Assembly: GCF_024679095.1 (NCBI RefSeq)
Contig: NC_066531.1
Location: forward strand, 5,778,261-5,842,260
Length of the DNA stretch: 64,000 bases
Origin: Eriocheir sinensis
Taxonomy: Eukaryota; Arthropoda; Malacostraca; Decapoda; Varunidae
Direction of reading: 5' to 3'
The translations under genes were made by a program, and so were the position numbers. Below, one piece after another: positions 12,018-23,094 of this stretch (the first letter of the stretch is position 1; every line of letters starts with the position of its first letter). The notes below the pieces were generated by a model. That model made no database searches and was not told where the DNA came from. It worked only from the letters and a program-made list of their open reading frames with translations.

Positions 12018-12435
12018 AAACAGAGGAGCTCCAAGGCTCTTCGTCCCATCAGCACTCCTCCCATCGATAGTCTTCACCTCTTAAATCGTCGCGATGTTGC
12101 CTCTTTCTATCTTCATCGCCATTCCACGCTGACTGTCGTACGCTTCCTCCGCGGCCCTGCTGCACACGATCTTCTACTCATGCTCATCCCTATACTGTCC
12201 AAACCTTGGCGCAAGAGCAATCAACATCTTCACTCTTCATCTCTCTCACGCTGGTAAACCTGAAACGCAATCTTCTCCTTCATCTGTATTTCCTGCCTAC
12301 GACTTGAACTTTTCAAGAGGAGGGTATCCTCCCGAAGTTGGACCTTTCGGCCACCTCTTTGATTTTTTTGGGGGACATGAGAAGCGGCTTTTTTAATTAG
12401 TTTCTTTTGTGTACTTTGAGCCATCTCCCTATCGT
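12018..12435 (+). pseudogene. LINE-A 3' end (left-arm copy)
   Basis: Matches the last part of the LINE-A ORF: CCAAGGCTCTTCGTCCCATC, ACTCATGCTCATCCCTATAC and the YDLN-F-RG terminus, followed by the 3' UTR ending in a short TCGTAAAAAAA tail. Frame is broken many times. Mirror at 33,140-33,595. Confidence 0.8.
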
Positions 12436-12484
12436 AAAAAAATTTCGTTCTGTTAAAGTCCAGCACAACTCTCCAGACAAGGTT

Positions 12485-12935
12485 TCTTTCATCAATGATC
12501 TTTAACAAACTGTACCCACTCATATGCCGACGCTCTACTTTGTATTATTCAACTTCTTAGTAGAAGAGCTCCAACAGGAATTACAAGATCAGACGGAGGC
12601 TGCAGAACGCTTAACCTCTGACCTTGCTATTATTTCCGATTGGGGTATAAGGAACCTCTTGGGCTCAATGTCTTAAACTTCATGTTCTAACTCAATTTCT
12701 CCATCTTCAACTCGATAATCTTCCAAACACGTATTCCCTTATCCTTCGACAACCTCAGCTGTCAGCATTCTTCTACACTAAACATCCACGGTCTATCCTT
12801 AATCAAAATCTTAACTGGAAACTTACATTTCTTCTATCACTGAATCAGCTTTCCTCGAGGTTAAGCGTTCTGTATCGTTCCGCCAGTTTTTTTCTCCCAC
12901 CGCACAGTCACTATCCATACAGGGGCCTTGTCACG
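12485..12935 (+). pseudogene. LINE-A reverse transcriptase YADD-to-thumb fragment (left-arm copy)
   Basis: Starts in TTCATCAATGATCT (FIND motif), passes CATATGCCGACG (decayed YADD) and runs to the ILTGNLHFF region. It lies downstream of the LINE-A 3' end, so the pieces are in reversed order relative to an intact element. The mirror (32,480-33,115) has about 160 bp more of the RT core at the junction. Confidence 0.75.
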
Positions 12936-13300
12936 TGATGCGTGAGTGATATGGAAAATTCCCGTGCCTAATATGGTTGGATACGCGGACAATTTGTCTC
13001 AAACTGAACAAGTAGACGATATTGATACAAAAAAAGGTAATACAACGTTATGCACGGTATTAAACTTAGTACATATAGAGTCAATAGGGTAATGATATCC
13101 AAGGGATCTTAAATATGATAAAATAGAAGTACACTGGTTATATACATATTGATTAAAATATAACATATAAAAAAAGGTACATGAAGGCCATGGTGGCATA
13201 CAACAAAAGTCAAACCACTCCGGAAAGTTATTGGAATGTGGTGTGAGAGCAAAACACATGGAGTAGTAACATGGAGAATTATGAAAAGGTACGAACAACG

Positions 13301-13648
13301 TTTTTTTTTTTTTTTTTTTTTGCGCCGGTAGGCTTCTTCCCCAGGATCCTGATGGTTTGGTCTGTGGCTTCTTCCCGATGGGTCCTGAGGGTCGCCCCAG
13401 CCTGTTCTGGCGCAGGCAAGTGGTTGCGGCGCCATCTTGCATTGGCTCATGCTGCCCTCCTGAGCCTATCTTTAATCCTAGAATCTAGAGTCCGCTGAAA
13501 GGTGGTCTTCTGACAAGCATGTGGGTAGTTTTGGCTACTCGGCGGCGGCTGGAAAATCCCAGCTTGCGGCACTGCTCGGGGATTTAACTCTGCGTCCCTC
13601 CTGAACGCGGGGGCCGTCTTTGCCATCTGTTCAGCCACCGCTCACCCC
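13301..13648 (-). repeat. SINE-B with poly(A) tail (left-arm copy)
   Basis: Minus-strand element. The poly(A) tail appears as 21 T at 13,301-13,321; the tRNA-like head ends near 13,648 (GCGGTGGCTGAACAG on the minus strand). Mirror at 31,706-32,051. Confidence 0.85.
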
Positions 13649-13699
13649 AGCATGAAGCTTGCTGAAAGTGACATCTACGTTCAGGCAAGCAAAGAATTT

Positions 13700-14460
13700 A
13701 ACCTAATGGTATAACCAACCTTGTGGGCAATGGATACACAGTGGTGGTACATAAAAGCATTTGTAAACGAAGAATGAAAAGTAGGTCATGCAGGCATAAG
13801 AAGGCTATCAAAAGACAAAAGACAAAAGACCACTGACCGTTATACAGAGTAGACTGTGCCAAGGTGACGACACTTAAGGTACGGGTACAGCAGTTATGGG
13901 GTGTACTCATAAGGAGATGGTGCTTGAGAGTAGAGTTGATTTCGAGGATTGAACTTCGTGAGGGAATGTTGTACCGTCGAGGGGAACTGAGGTGTTGGCG
14001 GCTTTACGAGACCGGGAAAGTGGGAGATTTTCCCAACCAGAGGTGGCGCCTCGACGGATGTGACAACGGCCTGCGACGTTACGAGGCACGAATCGGGGAC
14101 ATCACGCGCCTCATGGCGATGATTGCTGGAGGCCGGCCAGTTTGGCAGGCGACTGGGAGAGACTCTGCTCTGAAAATAGAAGAATTGGTTTTCAATGATA
14201 CACTTGTTGATGGCAGCGGCGAAGTACAGCGAGATACGGGAAACAATATAAAAGAGGTCCGTGGAGATGCAGAGAATGGCCACCCTACGCGAGTGAAAGA
14301 ACGCGGCATAATAGCGAAGGGAGCAGCGGCAGATAGGGCAGACGTATGATAGATGGCAAGACCGAAGGCGAGAAGAAAATATGGCGAAATCAAACGTGAT
14401 GATTTGGCTTAAATGGAGCGAATGCAGAGAACCGTTGGCAGCGTAAGAAAAGGTAAAAGG
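13700..14460. other. Unrecognised block with overlapping long ORFs (left-arm copy)
   Basis: Carries a 161-codon plus ORF (13,864-14,349) and a 189-codon minus ORF (13,894-14,463). The minus frame shares islands with the mirror at 30,820-31,450 (NKCIID, RLPNWPAS, VPDSCLVTSQAVVT), but the mirror breaks between them. The sequence is less AT-rich than its neighbours and lies next to the CR1-like element's 3' end. I recognise no domain. It may be an unknown repeat or the remnant of a coding exon. Confidence 0.4.
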
Positions 14461-14464
14461 CATA

Positions 14465-16060
14465 GAGGAAAGTCCCGCGTAGCCTGAAGGATATGCACGT
14501 AGATACCAGCTGTGATCGCTTCTGCATTCTCTGTTTTGATAAGCTGAATAAATTTACTTTAAGCCTTTGTTCATGTTGATAAATTTCTCAAACTTAGAAA
14601 TATCTTTGTTACTCGTTGAACCCGTTCCAACTTTTCAAAGTCTTTTCTGTAATAGGGAGACCAAACTGGCCACAGTACTCTAGGGACGGGTCAATCCAAC
14701 GAATTATGTTGTTTTAATATTTTCCGATTTATTAAAGACTCGTCCACGAAGCCAACCAATTTGTTTGCAGTTTTAACTACCCTGAACAATGCTGACCGTG
14801 ACGAAATCGCTTTCACATAGTAATTATAAGATCCTTTTACTTACTGCAGAAAGTTACACATTTATTACGTGCTGAACGCGATTGTTATTTTTCGATGTGC
14901 AACACTTACATTTGTCAACGTTAAATTTCATTTGTTGACGCCCAACGCTAAGCCGATCTAGATTCATCAAAGCTTCTTCGTCGAGTGTCGCAGTTACTTT
15001 TACTAGCAATTTCTTGTGTCGTCAGTGTTTGATATTTTGCAAGTGAGCCACTATCGAGCATTACTAATATAATTAAAGAGTATGGGGCCAAGCACTGATC
15101 CTTAAGTACGCTGTCGATATCGAGCCAGTTAGGATGTAACACTGCTTTGAATCCGCCTTTGTTTCCGCTCAGAGAGCCAAACCGGGCCAATTGTGAATGT
15201 TGCCCGTGATACCAAAAGGAGTAATCGTTGTGGGGGATCTTATCGCCTTTTGAAAATCCAGATATGATATCTACTGTTCTGCTTTCATCGAAGACCCTCA
15301 AATATATAATGAAAAAAATCAAGTAAAGTTTACAACACGAACGTTTATTACAGCCATGTTGCGAATTATTTATTACATTATTTCTTCAAGAATTTCACCA
15401 TATTGTTGAATGATAGTCTCCATTAACTTACAAACAATCGATGTCAGTTAATTGGTCGATAGTTTCCCGGATGAGACTTTTTCCTCCTTTCGAAAATTGG
15501 TGTGACATTTGCAAGTTTCAATCCGATGGAATTGTCTCCAGCTGTTAAAGATTTATTGAAATATGATGTAGAGCGGTTTACAAATTTGATGTTTGATTTC
15601 TTTTAAGACCCTAGAGGTAATTTTTGCTGGACCTGGAGCTTTTACGAGCTTTTAATCTTTTCAATTGTGCGTAAAATGTCACTTTCTATGATGAGTAATT
15701 CCCACTTAACATCTTTTCGTCCTTCAACCCTCCGGCGGCTGAGATGTTAAACAATTGTCGGTAAAGACGGATGCAAAAAAGTATTTAGGATTATAGCCAT
15801 TAATTTTCATCGTTCGTGTGGTTTCCATTATCATTAAGTAAGCGGTCCGATACCACAAGGAGTGACTTTTATTATTTACATAGCTAAAAATCTTTTTAGG
15901 ATTAGATTTACTGTTTCCGCTATATATTCTTCAAAGCATTTTCTTGCTTGCTCTCATTAATGTCTTGGTTTCATGGGCGAATCCAACCTCTGTTTTGTCA
16001 GCCTCACTTGAAACATGTATCTATCAGAATACGCGTTTTTTAGATAGGCTATTTTGAATT
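14465..16060 (-). pseudogene. CR1-like LINE reverse transcriptase, broken (left-arm copy)
   Basis: Minus strand carries pieces of the RT palm: RVFDESRTVDIISGFSKG and a QCLAPYSLIILVML block (decayed IxYINDI region), plus IKRLKAR linker DNA near 15,650. Mirror of 29,070-30,790, which is better preserved. Confidence 0.75.
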
Positions 16061-16099
16061 TCGTTATTCCGCTTCTTTCTTTAAAGCCGAACGTCTGTT

Positions 16100-16870
16100 A
16101 CGATAGGGCACACATATGCTTATGGTATTATTCAATATTGTGGTGAAGGCCCCCAAGATTTATCAATACTGTTTCCTGCTGAGATTTCAGTCTGTCAGAA
16201 TTATTGAATTGAGGGAGTGTAAGGAAGAATTTAGTGATGTTACTTGGGGCATCCATTTTTGCTAGAGAAAGAAACATCGCAAACCAGGGAACGAAGGAGT
16301 TTTGTTGGTTCTCCACCATGCCGTTGAAGCAGGGTGCCGCAGCAATATTGCATTTACGGATTCGAATTGACGGCAAATTTCCCGTAAAATGTAATTACAC
16401 TCTGTGCCGTTGTCTCGACAATAACACCTTTGGTGTGTTTGAACTTGCAGAACACCATCAATTAGCGCTGTCGCCACTGTTTTGGCTGATTTATTTTTGA
16501 GTGGCACCAGTACTGAGAACTCTACTAAAGGATCAATGGCTACAAGAAGGTACTGGTGGCCTTCTGATAAGAGGGCCTAGTTTTAACAAGTCAATCGCCA
16601 GTGTTGTGAATACGGTTCTGGGGAACTGGATAACTTAGAACAGGCACCTGTGACTTTAAAGAACCTTGTTTTCAGCACAAGACTGGTATTTATCTAAGAA
16701 AAATTGCACGTCCTTCAGCATGGTGGGGCTAATAGTATTCCAGTTCAGCCTGGTGTGGGAGACAACTTCCATCTTTCCCTGGGTGGCCTGTATGTGGGGA
16801 GGAATGTAAATTGTGGATAATGGCCTGAACAAGAGACTTTTTGCACTACTATCTCTGTGACTTCACGGTC
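16100..16870 (-). pseudogene. Ty3/gypsy integrase fragment (left-arm copy)
   Basis: Minus strand gives LKNKSAKTVATALIDGV, DNGTE and EICRQFES blocks of the rve integrase core, then HPAST / WWRTNKT from the segment after the second Asp. Frames change repeatedly. Mirror of 28,270-29,060. Confidence 0.8.
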
Positions 16871-16894
16871 AGGCTCTATTTTTTTTACATCAAA

Positions 16895-17310
16895 GGACGT
16901 GGCCTGACAAACAAAATAGTACAAAAGCCGCTACTCGCCGCTCCCACTCAGCAAAAAGTAGAGAGGTCAAGTCACAGACAGGAGGAAATACAAACGAAGA
17001 AAGACTGTTCCAGGGTGTACCAGTGAAGGGGATGAAGAATGAGATACCATAATCCTTGCATGAGGGGTTTAGATATAGTAATGAGCTGAGTTGAAAAGTC
17101 GTGTGCAGCGGGTCCGGAGGGGGAGGCATGCAGTTGGGGCAAGTTCAGTAAAGAGTAGACAGCAGAAAATATCGATAAAAAAAGATGAACAGAAGGCATG
17201 GCGGCACCAGAGCAGAGGTTGCAGTGGGGAAGAGGAGCTAATGAGACGAAGAGCCTTAGGGTTTGTCTACCTCAAGGGCGGCAGAGCAGGGCAGAGCAGT
17301 GGTTAGTAGG
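16895..17310 (-). pseudogene. LINE-A 3' end, second piece (left-arm copy)
   Basis: Minus strand reads NLPQLHASPSGPAAHDFSTQ and LHWYTLEQSF, the LINE-A C-terminus, ending in a short A-rich tail next to the gypsy fragment. Mirror of 27,866-28,268. Confidence 0.75.
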
Positions 17311-17410
17311 CATTAATTTTACATAGTTTTGAAATGTACAGACCTCAGGTGTTTATACCTACAGAGCGGCGAAGCTAGCGGTCCCTCCACGGCTCCACCA
17401 TTCAATCAAC

Positions 17411-17721
17411 ATGGCTAAGAAGTTACTCCACAAAGGTAAGTTTTATTGCTGAAGCAAAAATTACAAAACTGGACCAGATTGTATAGCTGAGGTACAATTA
17501 ACGATATATACAGCCGTATGTTGAGAAAAGCTAATTTAGTGGATATTCTGATCCTATACATCATCAGTGACCCACATGCCATGTAAATCGTTACATTTTT
17601 TCATCATTCTCCAGATGAACACCAAAGAATTATCGGTTGTTGCTCGCCCGGACCTGCTCTGTGGCAAAAGGTCACCTGTACTTCCAAAATTTTGGTGAAA
17701 CAGATGTATTATCAGTCACCG
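17411..17721 (+). pseudogene. MADF-type gene, exons 1-2, frameshifted (left-arm copy)
   Basis: Exon 1 (17,411-17,435) starts ATGGCTAAGAAG and ends at a GTAAGT donor. Exon 2 (17,615-17,721) starts after ...TTCTCCAG with ATGAACACCAAAGAATT, then loses the frame through several short deletions relative to the mirror at 27,375-27,710. Splice signals are intact; the reading frame is not. Confidence 0.6.
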
Positions 17722-18345
17722 GTAAATATAAACTAAAGTAAATGACATGTATAAGTAGTGTTCGTAAAGTGAAATAATGAGCTAGAAGTATCATGAATAA
17801 CATTTGTTATTTGCATAATGTATATAATACTAAATTTTAGATTTGAAGATTTACAAGCCTCGCGCCAAGACTAGCCTATACTCGTATAATTTATTAGTTA
17901 TCATATTTCGAAGTGGATTATATTTATTTAATTAGTGAGAATACGTTTTGATGATAGTCACGAGTTTTTGTTATCGTTATTAATATCTTAAAATAATCTT
18001 TTGTTTCACTTAACATTCATAATAATAGGTGTAGCTAATAATAATAATGATAATAAACAAAAAAATGATGCGTTATATAGGTAAATCGAAATAGTTAAAT
18101 CATGTAGCCTAATACTTATAAATAAAATTTCAAAATGTTCGACTACTGAGCAACATACGTCAGGGTTTTAACGGGTTTCAGAAGGTTCACCATTGACGGC
18201 GGTTTCTCGCAATTTTTAGATAGTGCTAAATGGCACATCTCAAAATAATTTGAATTACAACTTGTTTTTACAATGTTTTTCTTTACATTTGTAAATGTTG
18301 AAACTTACGAAAAAACCACCTCGCCAATTACATTGGCGTCACTTA
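17722..18345. other. No gene seen; AT-rich left-arm segment
   Basis: Mirrors 26,745-27,374. Contains TAATAATAATAATGATAATAA-like runs. Probably intron or intergenic. Confidence 0.5.
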
Positions 18346-18349
18346 CTAT

Positions 18350-18835
18350 ATACACTTTATCCAACCCTTATCAGCTTGCCATGGAACCGCACCGACACCA
18401 TTAACATAATTTTGAGCTATCACGATCCATGAGGGATAGCAATGTCTTCCGCGACAGGGTTTGCTGATTGGCAGGATGGTCATTGTGGGTAAATATGGTT
18501 CTGAATATAGGCACTGCCTGGGCAACACTAATCTGCGGTGTCAGCGGTTTGATCTGCTGTGGCCCCTTAGAGGTTGGCAGCCCCTCAGGGGCCGTCTACC
18601 CTGTCTCTGTATCGCGTACGCACGTACTTGTTCGTTCTTCTGTTACTTCCGCAGAATATACGGACTTCTATTCAGTGTTTGTTCATCCAAATGATTGCTG
18701 CGTCGACAAGCACTCGACCAACATGGCGCAGGGAGAGATTTTGTGAAACAGAAATAGCGAAAAGCAGTGTGCCGGTTGGCGAACGGCCAGTCGCCCGCAC
18801 TCCGTGCGTGAATTTTTATTGACCTGTGCCGGTGA
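18350..18835. promoter_or_regulatory. GC-rich, CpG-bearing block, promoter-like (left-arm copy)
   Basis: Stands out from AT-rich flanks by composition and CpG-containing words such as CGCGTACGCACGTAC (18,614-18,628). It also has CAACATGGCGCAG near 18,718-18,730 resembling a start context. Mirrored at 26,150-26,640. Promoter function is inferred only from composition. Confidence 0.35.
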
Positions 18836-18904
18836 GTGAGGCCCAGGCCACACCCGCCTGTGAACTCCGCTTATTGTTGTACGGTTATCGATCACTGACT
18901 ACCC

Positions 18905-20700
18905 ACTGAGTACATCCCAACTTAACATGCCAAGTTTTGTTGGGGGAAGAAGGCTGGTATATAGTTAAGGGATATTTTGGCCCTGTTTTTATTCATTTAT
19001 TTTTATTTGTTTAATATTTTTATTGGGGGAGGGGCATTACAGGCATGCCAGCCCAGGACACTTTTGCAAGTACTTTATGTCACAATTATATATGTGAATA
19101 GGTAGGTTTTGTGGAGAATGGTAAGGTAAGATTAAAATAGTATATTTATAGAAATAATAAAACAGATTATGGTGATATAATGTTAGATTGAATGTACTCA
19201 AGATAATGAAACTAAGGTTAATGCTTTTATTTTTTTGTTACATATTCACATATTCATGATTCACAACAAAATTTAACCTAACCTCTGTCAAATGTGGCAT
19301 TTTTGTTTACAAACACAACCACAAAGTTTCCAAAACAGAACATACTTTCCTACTGTTCACGTGAATAGCATCATCACACCATTTCATGCAACCCCCTAAT
19401 TCCTCAACAATATAATATAACTAAACCAATTCTGCTAAACCTGTCCTACCTACATCCCAACCTCCAACATGGTAGGTCCCCAAGTGCCAAACCTGCCCTG
19501 TCCTACTGAACACATCCCAACTTAACATGCCAAGTTTGTTAAAGAGGTTGGTATAGATAAGTAAGGCATATTTGCCCTTTTTTATTCTTTTTACTTATTT
19601 TTATTTGTTTATTATTTATTTTACGTGTGGGGATGCTAGGCATGCCAACTGTGGACACTTTTACAAGTACTTTATGTCAAGACTATATGGCAATAGGTAG
19701 TTTCTGTGAGAACGGTAAAGTAAGATTAAAAATAGTATATTTATAGCATTGGTCAAATAGATTATGGTGATATAATGTTACTCAATGTACTCAAGATAAT
19801 GAAATTAAGGTTAACGCTTATTTATTTATTTTGTTACATATTCATATCCATGATTCAAGTTACTTGCAAATCCAACCTAACCTCGTCAAATGGGTATTTC
19901 GTATACAAACACAACCACAGAGTTTCCAAACAGACATACTTTTTCCTACTGCTCCATGTGAATAGCATCATCATGACTATTTTCTGCTGCAACCCCAATT
20001 TCAACAATATACATAACTAAAGCAACTCCTGCTAAACTAAGTTTCCACTTAATGTCCTAACCTAACATGGTAGTCCCCAAGTTTGTTAGGTGGAAAGGGG
20101 TTAGTATAGAGAGTCAAGTCATATTTACCTGTTATTTTATTTATTCTCTATTTAGATTTTTTTTTTTAACATGCCAGGATCATTCATTTACAAGTATTTT
20201 ATGTTAAGATTAGGTAGATTGATGAGAATGTAAGTAAATAAATATTATTTCGATAGCATTGTCAAAACAGTTTCTGCAGATATAATGTAAGGTTAGAAGT
20301 ACTCAAAAGAATGGAATTAAAAGATTAATGTTGATTTTTTTTTGAAGCTGTATTGTGTAATATCATCCACTTAGAGAAAAGTATTTTAGAAAAGTAGGTA
20401 AATAGAGAAAAGCATTTTAGAAAAGTAGGTAATGAAAAGTAGTATTTATGGCCATGTTCATAAATAACTAAAAGTTAATGTCTTATGATGCATGTAAATA
20501 AAATACCGGTACTGGTTTAGCTTTCCATCATACATGTATTAAATGTTATTGAGAAGGTATGATAAATAAAAGCATGCTATAGTGAAACGATTAAGAAACT
20601 TACTACATTTATACCGACAGTGGTACGTTGGTACAACGTACAACAAAACGTGCACAAAAAATCAAAGCCTCTACATTGCCAAGTGCAAGAATCAGCAGCG
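18905..20700 (+). repeat. Tandem array, about 3 units of ~590 bp (left copy)
   Basis: Unit starts recur at about 18,905 (CATCCCAACTTAACATGCCA), 19,507 and 20,050. Each unit ends with a CCTAACCTAACATGGTAGG-like block before TCCCCAAG. The third unit is the most diverged. The other two copies are at 24,240-26,110 (inverted) and 51,750-53,110 (same orientation). Confidence 0.9.
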
Positions 20701-20880
20701 GCAGACTGGTAATTTTTTAGTTGTTATGTCTTAAATGTAAACTTATATTAGTTTTCACAGACGTAGTTATTGGTTAATAATCTTTATTCTTCAGCTTAAA
20801 GTTACAAGTTCAGCAGTGAACTGCATATTGATATTCAATTTTTTTACTATCTGTCATCAATCCATTCAAATACCTGGTTG

Positions 20881-22190
20881 CTCACCAGTCATCCCTGGCA
20901 CACTGCTCCTGGCCACTGCTCCCACCAAACTGCACCTGACTGCCTGACCCGCGGTCCAGCGGCTCACTGCCCATGCAGCCTCACCTGTGCCGATCCTCCC
21001 GGGTCGGTCGACACTGGGAACTGTGGTCCCACACACTTCCTGTCGTTACCTGCGCGCGCGCGCGCCAGTTTAAAGAAACTTATTAGCAATCCAGCCTGCT
21101 GCTCCGCTTGTACGATGCCCGTAGAGCTTCTTGCAGCTGGTGTGCTCGAGGTTTGCAGGCCGACGCCCGTAGAGTTGCTTGTAGCTGGTGTGTTCGAGCT
21201 TGTAGGCTGGACGCCTGTAGAGTTGCTTGTAGCTGGTGTGTTCGAGGGCTTGCAGGCTGGACGCCCGTAGAGTTTTTATAGCTGGTGTGCTCGAGGCCTG
21301 CAGGCTGGACGCCCGTAGTTGTTGCTGGTGCGCTCGAGGCTTGAGGCTGTAGAGCCTGTAGGGCTTGCAGGCTGGACGCCTGTAGAGCTGCTTTCTGTGG
21401 TTGCGTGTTCGAGGCTCTGTAGGCTGGACGCCCGTAGCTGCTGCTGGTGCCTTTCGTGAGATGCTTGTAGCTGGCGCCTGGTGAGTTGCACGTAGCTGGC
21501 GCTCAGGAGATGTTTGTAGCTGGCGCCTTGTGAGTTGCACGTAGCTGGCGCCTGTGAGATGCTTGTAGCTGGCGCTTCCTGTGAGCGTACGTAGCTGGCG
21601 CCTCAGGAGATGCTTGTAGCTGGCGCCTTTGTGAGTTGCAATGTAGCTGGCGTTCAGGAGAGATGCCGTGGACGGTTGGTATGCCGCGGATTTGCAGGTG
21701 CAAGGTTGCGGACGGCAGGTGCGTTGATCTTTCTTCCTTGTGCTGCCGTCCCTGGAGTTTGCTGGTGAGTTATCGTGGCTTGAGGAGAACGAGGAAGGAA
21801 GGCACAGGCGCGGGTGACCGCTGCCAACCAAATGTAACGGCTTGTTTGGGCGTTTAAAGGGTGTTGATTAAGACTTCAGCTTCCTTTAAGGCGAGTTATA
21901 TTCGTAGCCTTTATGTACAAGAAGCGACGGATGTGTGTCAGTCGGACTCTCGTGAAGGAGTGTAAGGAGTTACAGGTTGGAAAATAATTGTTGCTAAAAT
22001 GGTCACGTATGTCATGCGGACCTCCACGCACCATCGGAGTGCGGGGTATACAAAATGAGACGGTAAATGATTGACGACATTCCTATATAAGGTGGCGTGA
22101 TCTATTGGTCGTGGGTTTTTCCATTGGACAATTGTACGCCTAATTCGGTGATATTAAATAATAATAATACATTGATATCCTACTATAACA
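20881..22190. other. Unique part of the inverted-repeat spacer
   Basis: Matches neither arm nor the third copy. It consists of a short GC-rich lead (20,880-21,110, including (GC)n at 21,053-21,064), a minisatellite (21,118-21,670) and ordinary sequence with no gene that I recognise. Its unique status marks the junction where the left arm lost the segment that follows the satellite array in the other two copies. Confidence 0.75.
21118..21670. repeat. ~48-bp minisatellite, two unit types
   Basis: Type 1 (21,118-21,430) repeats a ~48-bp unit containing CGTAGAGTTGCTTGTAGCTG and ending GCAGGCTGGACGCC, six or so times. Type 2 (21,430-21,670) alternates two ~24-bp half-units, GTAGCTGGCGCC plus TGTGAGATGCTT or TGTGAGTTGCAC. 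Both share GTAGCTGG. The 253-codon minus ORF (21,070-21,831) runs through it and consists of SYKQLYRRPA-like repeats; I read it as a by-product of the repeat length being a multiple of three. Confidence 0.9.
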
Positions 22191-22554
22191 GAAAAACATA
22201 GTTTTTTTTATCTTGGCTCCATTACAAATTCAATATATAACGGTTATTCATATTCACAAAGTAGTGAATCCAGTTTACCTTATTATTATGCCAATATTCT
22301 AAGCACTAGCCTGGTAAACACGCTTAGGGTTTATGTTGTCAGCCTGGGTCGGACTTAGGGTGAACACTTTACCAAGTGACCTAAGATTACTCAATGCTGC
22401 CATATAGGTATACTACATCTTGATTGTGAGTTAATCAGAGAGCACTGGAGAGCAGCATGAGGCCTGTACTAGGTGTGCTAATAACATCCTGCCTACATCA
22501 CAGACTACATAAATGCAAATATGATCGGTGCCTAAAGGTGTTATAAGGTTAATG

Positions 22555-22790
22555 CTCTATCTCCGTAACATTGGCCCTTGAGCCTGTGGTGGAGGGAGCC
22601 CATTACCCTGGGACACAGGGGCCAGTGTGACATCCGGTTACCAGTTTCAGTAGTCATTTATCGACCAGCCTGAGAGGGAAGGAGGATCAGCTGGGTGAGC
22701 TGCACGTTGACTGCTCCGCCGGATTCGAACCTGGCCTGCGTAGAAGCCAGGCATGCTGGGACCACTAGACCATTGGAGGCGCATTGAGCC
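22555..22790 (-). repeat. SINE-A, tRNA-derived
   Basis: Minus strand: head with A box TGGTCTAGTGGTC and B box GGTTCGAATCC (22,725-22,785), body with CTGGTCGATAAATGAC and CTGGCCCCTGTGTCCC. Shared with the copy at 54,706-55,015, so the insertion predates that duplication. Confidence 0.85.
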
Positions 22791-23094
22791 CAATCTCAAG
22801 TGAACCCACCTACAATGGCACACAATTTTTCTGGTACTTTTGAAGTTTTGAATGAATTTGCTAACCATTTCTGTCGAAAAACAGTAGATATTATTTTTCA
22901 CCCCTTCCACCCTAACCTCCCCTCAGTAATAAAAAAAAGTGACAAAATCATAGCCTTGAGGCAGTAATATTCAGCCCCAGCATCAAAATTATACTGCTGC
23001 CCCATGAAAGGCATCTCTTAACTCCGACGAAGTAGGTGGTGATTCGCAGGAGCAGCTTATTGTCATCCCTTGCAGTGGTAGTAAAATATTGGGC
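22791..23094. other. No gene seen
   Basis: Shared with 54,480-54,705. Contains a TTTTTTATTACTGAG-type stretch and no conserved ORF. Confidence 0.5.

Larger units (their letters stand above)
1..20880 (+). repeat. Left arm of a giant inverted repeat
   Basis: Read in reverse complement, this whole segment matches about 23,980-45,600 in the same order. Anchors by eye: 1 with 45,600; 1,600 with 44,069; 3,240 with 42,505; 5,460 with 40,339; 9,915 with 35,740; 12,003 with 33,617; 14,460 with 30,840; 17,615 with 27,492; 18,905 with 26,110. Homology stops near 20,880. It is still running at position 1, so the arm extends out of the window. Differences are scattered substitutions and many short indels, and the right arm is longer by roughly 0.7 kb. 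Nested insertions and internal deletions are shared, so the elements were in place before the arm was duplicated. Confidence 0.9.

Noticed and set aside
12999..13450. 147- and 113-codon overlapping minus ORFs
   Set aside because: Both read through a SINE poly(A)-tail (K-run) into its body, so they are repeat shadows.
21070..21831. 253-codon minus-strand ORF
   Set aside because: It runs through a minisatellite whose period is a multiple of three. The peptide is a degenerate repeat, and no start context or domain supports a gene. Listed as a finding only for its periodicity.
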